Assembly: GCA_012517485.1 (NCBI GenBank)
Contig: JAAYUT010000082.1
Coordinates: 1 to 12,979, forward strand
Length of the DNA: 12,979 nucleotides
Reading direction: 5' to 3'
From: Candidatus Atribacter fermentans
GTDB taxonomy: Bacteria > Atribacterota > Atribacteria > Atribacterales > Atribacteraceae
Shown here: positions 8,037 through 12,979 of the stretch, piece by piece
Numbering within the stretch: the first letter of the stretch is position 1
Layout: each line of letters opens with the position of its first letter
Translations under genes and position numbers: made by a program
Notes under the pieces: model-generated
Seen by the model: only the letters and a program-made list of their open reading frames with translations
What the model was told of the DNA's origin: nothing
The model's database searches: none

Positions 8037-8483
8037 CTAATTAAAAATTTCTTAATAATTAATCCATCAAGTTATCATAATAAAGAAGAAATGATTGAGG
8101 CTCTTTCTCAAACTAATTACGACCTATTCATAATTGATGCCTTTTTTACTAATGTTGAAATGCTTACGAATGAAGATGTTTATCATTTAAAAGTAAAAAT
8201 GAATGGTGGTAAACGTTTAGTCCTTTCCTATCTTTCAATTGGAGAAGCAGAAAATTATCGCTTTTATTGGCAAAAAGAATGGGATATCAATCCTCCACCA
8301 TGGTTAGAAGAAGAAAACCATGATTGGAGTGGAAATTATAAAATTCGTTACTGGGATGAAAATTGGCAGCACATTATTTTTGGAAATCCAAATGCCTATC
8401 TTGATAAAATTCTCAAAGCTGGTTTTGATGGAGTTTACTTAGATTTGGTTGATTCTTTCGAATATTTCGAGGAATTGTTATAA
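8037..8483 (+). pseudogene. Truncated TM1410/MJ1477-like (GH114-related) glycoside hydrolase remnant
   Basis: The translated stretch strongly resembles the TM1410/GH114 group of TIM-barrel enzymes, some of which cleave galactosamine-containing polysaccharides. Family-like landmarks are INPSSY and EALSQTNYDLFIID, GGKRLVLSYLSIGEAENYRFYWQKEW, PPWLEEENHDWSGNY, IRYWDENWQ, and AGFDGVYLDLVDSFEYFE. Similarity already begins at about 8049 (FLIINPSSY), upstream of the first ATG at 8091, and the frame is blocked by a stop at 8034-8036. There is no signal peptide, no clear ribosome site, and the frame ends at 8483 soon after the YLD motif, earlier than the roughly 250-300 residues I expect of family members. 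I therefore read it as a decayed fragment missing both ends. A 130-residue product from 8091 to 8483 remains possible but would be an incomplete barrel. Confidence 0.6.
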
Positions 8484-8700
8484 ATAGTTATTGAGGTTAT
8501 CTAATTAATGAATGGCTGGATTCCTCACAATAGAATTTTTTAGGCATCTTTTCCTTCTTACATGTCACAAATGCGGAAAGGCAGACAATCCCATATCTTG
8601 TCTATTTTCTGTGATATTTTATTCTTTATTCAGCCTACTAAATCTGTGCTATTTCTATATTAAAGAAAATTTCTTTTTTGCCGATAATAAGAAAAACGAT

Positions 8701-8796
8701 TGGGTACATGAAAAGGCAAACTTTCCTAAAGGAAAAGGCGCAAAGCTACGAGCCTAAAGCATAGATATGCCATGGCAGTCGAGCCGCCAAAACCCA
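8701..8796 (+). promoter_or_regulatory. Cyclic di-GMP-I (GEMM-I) riboswitch aptamer
   Basis: The segment carries the conserved GEMM-I elements in order: GGCAAAC at 8715-8721; a stem TTTCC/GGAAA with loop TAAA (8722-8735), taking the place of the usual GNRA-capped helix; GGCGCAAAGCTACGAGCC at 8737-8754 followed by TAAAGC; a short variable hairpin GCAT/ATGC at 8759-8770; and the 3' helix GGCAG...CCGCC at 8774-8788. TGGGT 8701-8705 can pair with ACCCA 8792-8796 as the closing stem. The base aligned with G20 of the Vibrio Vc2 aptamer is G8715, which favours c-di-GMP over the cGAMP-binding variant that has A there. It lies 73 bases upstream of the start codon of the phosphomannose isomerase cupin gene at 8870. 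The 217 bases before it (8484-8700) hold no gene I can support. Confidence 0.85.
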
Positions 8797-8825
8797 TCCA
8801 TTACGAGAACTGATAATTTGCAGAA

Positions 8826-8879
8826 TACGAACCATTCCTATAGGAAAGTTTCCCAAGGAGGTTTTACGAATGGTTCGTA
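8826..8879 (+). promoter_or_regulatory. Riboswitch expression platform with start-codon-masking inverted repeat
   Basis: TACGAACCATTC (8826-8837) is perfectly complementary to GAATGGTTCGTA (8868-8879). The right arm contains the ATG at 8870-8872, and the ribosome site AAGGAGG (8855-8861) lies in the 30-base loop. Within that loop 8841-8851 is perfectly complementary over 11 bases to aptamer positions 8718-8728, covering part of the conserved GCAAAC core, and TTCCTATAGGAA (8835-8846) is a local palindrome. These competing pairings are what a translational on/off switch needs. A U-tract terminator is absent, so control of translation rather than termination is more likely. Which state is ligand-bound is inference. 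Confidence 0.65.
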
Positions 8880-9472
8880 AAAATAGGAATACAATTCCCT
8901 CAAAAAGAAATTTAGAAAAACAAGTTGATCAAAAAAATTTTAATGAACTTGAAACTGTTCAATTTTTATCAAAAAGTCTTTTCCTCCCTGAAGAAAAATC
9001 AACCTCATCCATTCCATTCTATTTGAAAGAAAATGAAAAAAGGAATTTATCAGTTTGTCTTGAAAATGAATTGAAATTGGAAAGTAAAGATGAATTATCT
9101 GAACGTTCGACAGGAAGAAAACCGGTTCATATCAATAAACCATGGGGATATTATGCAATAATCGATCAGGGACCACATTACAAGATTAAAAAAATTGTTG
9201 TTAATCCTGGCTATCGTTTAAGTCTCCAAGTTCACTTTCATCGCAATGAATACTGGTTGGTAACTCGAGGAAAAGCGTTAGTTACTATTGGAGACCAAAC
9301 CTTCTTTTTATTTCCAAACCAAAGCACATATATTCCCCTGCAAACTCTTCACCGGATGGAAAATCGTGGTGATGAACCTCTGGAAGTCATTGAAGTTCAA
9401 AACGGCGATTGTGTTTCCGAAGAAGATATTATTCGAATTGAAGACGATTTTAATCGGAGTGAAATTATCTAA
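8870..9472 (+). CDS. Type II phosphomannose isomerase cupin (ManC/AlgA C-terminal domain alone)
   Basis: Residues about 86-198 closely match the C-terminal isomerase domain of bifunctional ManC/AlgA enzymes, which converts fructose-6-phosphate to mannose-6-phosphate, the first step to GDP-mannose. Landmarks are KPWGYY, YKIKKIVVNPGYRLSLQ, the cupin metal-site pattern H122, H124 and E127 with H161, STYIP, and LEVIEVQNG followed by EEDIIRIEDDFNR. The first 85 residues are charged, Lys/Glu-rich and unlike the family; the usual nucleotidyltransferase domain is missing and is encoded by the neighbouring minus-strand gene. The ATG is preceded by AAGGAGG at 8 bases and sits in the masking hairpin after the c-di-GMP riboswitch, so translation is probably ligand-controlled. 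An alternative is another cupin of sugar metabolism, but the fit to the ManC tail is strong. Confidence 0.85.
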   Translation: MVRKNRNTIPSKRNLEKQVDQKNFNELETVQFLSKSLFLPEEKSTSSIPFYLKENEKRNLSVCLENELKLESKDELSERSTGRKPVHINKPWGYYAIIDQGPHYKIKKIVVNPGYRLSLQVHFHRNEYWLVTRGKALVTIGDQTFFLFPNQSTYIPLQTLHRMENRGDEPLEVIEVQNGDCVSEEDIIRIEDDFNRSEII

Positions 9473-9486
9473 TTATTTAAAATAAA

Positions 9487-10554
9487 TTAAGTTAAATTGC
9501 GAAATTCTTCGCTTTTTTTCAATTCCTGTATTAATTCTTTAATCTTTTGGTCAAGGCTTTTAGGCATCACTAAAACAACATCATCGGTTTCAACAATAAT
9601 CAGGTCATTTACTCCAAAGGTTATAATTGGTTTTTTAGAATAAATAATATTATTATAGCTTTGTAAACCAAAATAAGGACCGAGAGTTAAGTTTTTTGTT
9701 TTATTTGGAGTAAATACTTTTTCAAGCGCCGACCAGGAGCCAATGTCATTCCATTGGAAAGAAGCAGGAATCACCAGCACTCTCTCTGATTTTTCCATAA
9801 CCCCATAATCGATGGAAATTGATGGAAGTGTCTTGAATACTTGAGATTTCACGCTTTCTAATTCTGGTGTTCCCCAATAGTGTCCTATGGTGTTGAGCCC
9901 CTGAGAAAGATCAGGCATGTGGGTTGCTATTTCTTCTAAAATGATTCGAGCTTTCCAAATAAATATTCCACTGTTCCAGAGATAGCTAGGGTTGGAAAAA
10001 TAGTAATTTGCTTTTTCGATATCTGGCTTCTCGATAAATCCGAGCACCTGATATGCTTTTTTATTCTCTTTGCAAAATTTTTCTCCCCCATAATGAATAT
10101 AACCATAACCAGTATGTGCTTCAGTTGGTGTTATTCCTAAAGTAATGAGATAATCTTTTAATCCAACTTCACAACCAAAACCAACAATTTCCCGGAATTG
10201 TTCTTCATCAGAAATTAAGTGATCAGAAGGAATCACGATCATGACTTCATCGGGGTTTTTACGAGCTATTAAGAGCGCACCCAATCCAATGCAGGGAGCA
10301 GTATTTCTTCCAACTGGTTCAATAATAATATTCTTTTCCAGTAGAAAAGGAACTTCTTTTAATATTTCCGATTTAAAATTTTCTTGGGTCACTACATAAA
10401 TGCCATCCTTTCCAACCAAAGGAAGAACTCGATTAACTGTCATTTGAAAAAATGTTTTATCCATTAAGGCTGTAAATTGTTTCGGATGTTTTGAGGTACT
10501 TAATGGCCAGAGACGTTCACCTTTTCCTCCAGCCATTATGAGCGCAATTGGCAT
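9487..10554 (-). CDS. manC: Mannose-1-phosphate guanylyltransferase (GDP-mannose pyrophosphorylase)
   Basis: Makes GDP-mannose from mannose-1-phosphate and GTP in the cytoplasm, supplying mannose and derived sugars for surface polysaccharides. The 355-residue protein has the nucleotidyltransferase signature GGKGERLWPLS near the N-terminus, PVGRNTAPCIGLGA, VIPSDHLI, GYGYIHYG, GFIEKPD, LWNSGIFIW and WNDIGSW, and ends just after the region (VETDDVVLVMPKS) where bifunctional ManC proteins continue into the isomerase domain. I chose the ATG at 10554 because GGAGATGAT precedes it and the protein then starts MPIALIMAGGKGERLWPLS; ATGs at 10563 and 10569 would add three or five residues. It converges on the isomerase gene, the stop codons being only 14 bases apart with no hairpin between them. 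Confidence 0.93.
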   Translation of the reverse strand: MPIALIMAGGKGERLWPLSTSKHPKQFTALMDKTFFQMTVNRVLPLVGKDGIYVVTQENFKSEILKEVPFLLEKNIIIEPVGRNTAPCIGLGALLIARKNPDEVMIVIPSDHLISDEEQFREIVGFGCEVGLKDYLITLGITPTEAHTGYGYIHYGGEKFCKENKKAYQVLGFIEKPDIEKANYYFSNPSYLWNSGIFIWKARIILEEIATHMPDLSQGLNTIGHYWGTPELESVKSQVFKTLPSISIDYGVMEKSERVLVIPASFQWNDIGSWSALEKVFTPNKTKNLTLGPYFGLQSYNNIIYSKKPIITFGVNDLIIVETDDVVLVMPKSLDQKIKELIQELKKSEEFRNLT

Positions 10555-10653
10555 GATTATCATCTCCATTTCTCAATACGAAATCAGAATCATATTCCAT
10601 TTTTCCCTCTAAATCATCGATTCAATTTTTGATGACAATCCAATATGATCCAA

Positions 10654-10668
10654 ATATATATATATAAT
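10654..10668 (+). promoter_or_regulatory. AT repeat with TATAAT box between divergent genes
   Basis: The 160-base gap between the guanylyltransferase and the small exported protein contains an alternating TA run ending in a perfect TATAAT at 10663-10668, which could be the -10 box for the glycosyltransferase operon starting at 10715. No convincing -35 box sits at the right distance; TTGATG at 10629-10634 is 28 bases away. No second riboswitch-like motif is visible here. Confidence 0.35.
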
Positions 10669-10714
10669 AAAATTCATTATTCATCCGATATATTATCATG
10701 AAGGGAGGAATAAA

Positions 10715-11026
10715 ATGAAAACATTCTTTCTGGTAGCGCTGCTCATCCTTGCCCAAAATAATATTAGTTTTGGTTTTGTCGATTTGGAGTTATATCATCA
10801 ACAAAATGAATCATATGGTTCTTTTTTGGAAAACCATTGTTTAGAGCAAGAATCATCCATAATCCAAATAAATGGATTTAATTTTCATCTGTTCCCCAAA
10901 AACACACTAAATGGGAATTTTTACCAACGCTATCGAATTTTCCTCTTGACTCTTTCCCTTATTCTAATAGGAATCTTCTTTGGAGCTTTTTATCCAAGAA
11001 TGACTCAACCCCCAATAAAAAAATGA
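10715..11026 (+). CDS. Small exported or membrane-anchored protein of unknown function
   Basis: A 103-residue protein that I do not recognise. It starts with a signal-like segment (KTFFLVALLILAQNNISFGF, residues 2-21), continues with a short polar region rich in N, Q, E and H (about 22-68), and ends with a hydrophobic segment at about 72-93 (FLLTLSLILIGIFFGAFYP) plus a basic tail. This predicts a protein with an extracytoplasmic loop of about 50 residues held by one or two membrane segments. The ATG is preceded by AAGGGAGG with a 6-base spacer. Its stop codon overlaps the start of the glycosyltransferase (ATGA), which itself lacks a ribosome site, so the two are very likely translated together. 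It may be an accessory subunit of the synthase; that is inference from position only. Confidence 0.7.
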   Translation: MKTFFLVALLILAQNNISFGFVDLELYHQQNESYGSFLENHCLEQESSIIQINGFNFHLFPKNTLNGNFYQRYRIFLLTLSLILIGIFFGAFYPRMTQPPIKK

Positions 11027-12882
11027 TAAACAAACCTTTAGGCGAAATACTCATTGAAAAAAATCTTATAACCAAAGAACAGTTAGCTCGGGCTCTTGAA
11101 CTCCAAAAGGAAACTGGGAGTCTTTTAGGAGAGATTCTTGTTTCTCTTGGTTTAATAACCCCTTTGCAGCTCTATCACGTTATCACCGAACAGGGTCCTT
11201 TTGAATATGCTGGAGGAAACCTCCAGCTACTTGCCCAAGAAATTGACCCGAAGTTGCTCTCGTTTTTCAATCCCCAGGACTTTTTTCAGTTTTCTTTTTT
11301 CCCCTATCGCACTAATCATGACGAAATAGAAATCCTGACTCCCAATCCCAATAATGGATCACTTCGACAATTTTTAGAAAATAGGTTTCCAGGAAAAAGG
11401 CTTACTCTTAAATTGATTACTCCTTACGAATTGGATTGGCTAGCTCATATCTTTTTTAAAGATAAATTTTTATTAGAAGCAACTTCCGGTCTTTTTTATC
11501 GTTCTCCTGAGGAATCAGCTATGAGGGTTTTTACTCCGATCCAATGGATTAGCTTGGGTATTTTATGCGCTCTCATAATAATTGGTGTTTTTACTCTTCC
11601 TCACTCGACCCTTCTCATTTTATTGGGTTTAGCTAATCTTTTTTATGCTATCAATGTTATATTTCGATATGTGCTGAGTTCAGCTGGAGCAAAGCTTGAC
11701 ACAAATAGCTCATTATTCAAAAAAACTGATTATCAGCTTCGTCCCAGCGATCTTCCCATATATACCATCTTATTGCCTCTTTACCACGAACCATCAAGCG
11801 TGATTCGTCAACTGAAAACCGCTATTCAGAACTTAGACTATCCTCCGGAAAAGCTTGACGTCATATTTCTAATCGAAGAAGATGACCAGGAAACATTGAT
11901 TCATTGTAAAGCTGAAAAGCCACCCTATAATGTTCGTTTTGTTATTGTTCCCAAAGGAATGCCTAAGACCAAGCCGCGAGCCTGTAATTTTGGTTTGGCT
12001 TTCGCCCGGGGTGAATTTCTTACCATTTATGACGCGGAAGATATCCCCGAAAGAGATCAACTCAAAAAAGCAGTCGCTTATTTTCGGTCATCACCTCCAA
12101 ATATTATGTGTTTTCAAAACGCTCTCAATTTTTATAATGCCGAACAAAACATTCTCACTCGATTATTTACATTGGAATATTCTTATTGGTTTGATTATCT
12201 CCTTCCTGGTCTTTATTTGAACCATTTACCCGTTCCTTTAGGTGGAACCTCTAATCATTTCCGTACCAAGATTCTACGAGATTTAGGAGGATGGGATCCC
12301 TATAATGTCACCGAAGATGCTGACTTGGGCATGAGAGCGAGTTATCGAGGATATCAGATCGGCATTCTTCCATCTACGACATTTGAAGAAGCCAATAGCC
12401 AGGTAAAAAATTGGATTCGTCAACGTTCTCGATGGTTGAAGGGATATCTACAAACTTTTTTAGTTCATAATCGCCACCCTTTTCAGGTCATCCGGAATTC
12501 TGGGTGGAAAGGATGGTTTACTCTCCAAGCGTTTATCGGTGGGACCACGCTTGGACAGGCATTTTCTCTTATTTTATGGGTTCTCTTTTTTATCTGGCTT
12601 TTCAATCGGGGTGAATTTCTACAAAGCTATTTTTCCGGTCCCATCCTATATTTAGGAGTTTTTAACCTTATCATTGGTAACTTTTTAGGGATTTATCTGA
12701 ACATGTTAGCAGTTTTTAGACGAAGAAATGATAGACTCATTTTTTATTCACTTTTAAATCCTTTGTATTGGTGGCTTGCCAGTATTGCTGCTTGGAAAGG
12801 TATTTTTCAGCTTTTTACCCGTCCTTTTTTCTGGGAAAAAACTATCCATGGTTTGCAGTTTAAGGGAAAACCGGATGAATAA
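11023..12882 (+). CDS. Processive family 2 glycosyltransferase with N-terminal MshEN-like domain (XagB/NfrB-like)
   Basis: A 619-residue membrane polysaccharide synthase. Residues 5-57 contain two tandem copies, 29 residues apart, of the MshEN motif: LGEILIEKNLITKEQLARAL ending in Q28, and LGEILVSLGLITPLQLYHVI ending in Q57. This domain binds c-di-GMP in MshE and, placed at the C-terminus, is reported in E. coli NfrB. Its usual leading arginine is P5 and L34 here, so binding is not assured. The rest of the N-terminal module runs to about 150. Two membrane segments (about 175-192 and 195-215) precede the GT2 domain: IPLYHE-like start at 250-256, YDAED at 336-340, TED at 430-432 and QRSRW at 467-471. 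Three or so membrane segments follow (about 503-527, 537-562, 575-598). Start choice rests on the ATGA overlap with the previous gene; no ribosome site is seen. The polymer made is unknown. Confidence 0.88.
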   Translation: MINKPLGEILIEKNLITKEQLARALELQKETGSLLGEILVSLGLITPLQLYHVITEQGPFEYAGGNLQLLAQEIDPKLLSFFNPQDFFQFSFFPYRTNHDEIEILTPNPNNGSLRQFLENRFPGKRLTLKLITPYELDWLAHIFFKDKFLLEATSGLFYRSPEESAMRVFTPIQWISLGILCALIIIGVFTLPHSTLLILLGLANLFYAINVIFRYVLSSAGAKLDTNSSLFKKTDYQLRPSDLPIYTILLPLYHEPSSVIRQLKTAIQNLDYPPEKLDVIFLIEEDDQETLIHCKAEKPPYNVRFVIVPKGMPKTKPRACNFGLAFARGEFLTIYDAEDIPERDQLKKAVAYFRSSPPNIMCFQNALNFYNAEQNILTRLFTLEYSYWFDYLLPGLYLNHLPVPLGGTSNHFRTKILRDLGGWDPYNVTEDADLGMRASYRGYQIGILPSTTFEEANSQVKNWIRQRSRWLKGYLQTFLVHNRHPFQVIRNSGWKGWFTLQAFIGGTTLGQAFSLILWVLFFIWLFNRGEFLQSYFSGPILYLGVFNLIIGNFLGIYLNMLAVFRRRNDRLIFYSLLNPLYWWLASIAAWKGIFQLFTRPFFWEKTIHGLQFKGKPDE

Positions 12883-12979
12883 AAAAACCATTCCCGCCAT
12901 TATTTTCTATATATTTTGTTTTTTTCTCTTTTATTTCTTTACTCTTTTAGCGCGTCAAAAAGGTTTGATATCGTCCGAA
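12875..12979 (+). CDS. N-terminal part of a membrane protein, cut by the window end
   Basis: An ATG at 12875 overlaps the glycosyltransferase stop codon by 8 bases, and the frame stays open for 35 codons to the end of the window. The start MNKKTIPAIIFYIFCFFLFYFFTLLA is a basic head plus a strongly hydrophobic segment, as in a membrane anchor or signal peptide, followed by RQKGLISSE. The overlap points to an operon with the synthase and a related role. Too little is visible to name a family. GGGAAAACCGG lies just upstream, a weak ribosome site, so coupling to the previous gene is likely. Confidence 0.6.
   Translation, partial: MNKKTIPAIIFYIFCFFLFYFFTLLARQKGLISSE

Noticed and set aside
8662..8676. 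AAAGAAA/TTTCTTT repeat before the riboswitch as a possible terminator
   Set aside because: The loop is a single base and the stem nearly all A-T, so it is not a credible intrinsic terminator.
8512..8757. An 81-codon plus-strand frame with a CHKCGK motif and a hydrophobic middle
   Set aside because: Its last third runs through the riboswitch aptamer, it has no ribosome site, and its composition follows the local AT-rich DNA; the CxxC pair is likely chance.
1..12979. CRISPR arrays, insertion sequences, tRNA or rRNA genes, integrase or attachment sites
   Set aside because: I saw no regularly spaced direct repeats, transposase-like proteins, terminal inverted repeats or RNA-gene signatures other than the riboswitch.

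Overview
The window is about 13 kb of AT-rich bacterial DNA with dense, mostly standard Shine-Dalgarno-led genes. Gene content (polyol-type ABC uptake, NfeD plus FloA, c-di-GMP-linked polysaccharide genes, a GH114/TM1410-like fragment) fits an anaerobic, possibly thermophile-related or deep-branching bacterium such as an Atribacterota- or Thermotogota-like lineage. That placement is inference; no rRNA or tRNA gene is present to settle it.

Region A (1-5092, plus strand) looks like sugar or sugar-alcohol uptake and oxidation. It opens with a mannitol-dehydrogenase-family protein fused at its C-terminus to a C_GCAxxG_C_C cysteine domain. A promoter-like gap follows, then a periplasmic binding protein, a strong hairpin, and two overlapping MalF/MalG-type permease genes, closed by a bidirectional terminator. 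No ATPase gene is present.

Region B (5146-7727, minus strand) is the conserved membrane pair NfeD (membrane serine protease with OB-fold tail) and FloA (bacterial flotillin). A possible small third gene overlaps the floA stop codon.

Region C (7728-12979) looks like a polysaccharide locus with two separate links to cyclic di-GMP. An AT-rich gap leads into a truncated GH114/TM1410-like glycosidase remnant. Next comes a good match to a GEMM-I (c-di-GMP-I) riboswitch, followed by complementary segments that can mask or expose the start codon of the next gene. That gene is a stand-alone type II phosphomannose isomerase cupin. The matching GDP-mannose pyrophosphorylase domain, normally fused to it in ManC/AlgA, lies next to it on the opposite strand. 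Then follow a small exported or anchored protein, an XagB/NfrB-like processive family 2 glycosyltransferase with an N-terminal MshEN-like (potential c-di-GMP-binding) domain, and the start of another membrane protein cut by the window edge; these last three overlap and look translationally coupled. The most interesting idea in the window is a polysaccharide system in which precursor supply is controlled by c-di-GMP through RNA and the synthase through a protein domain.
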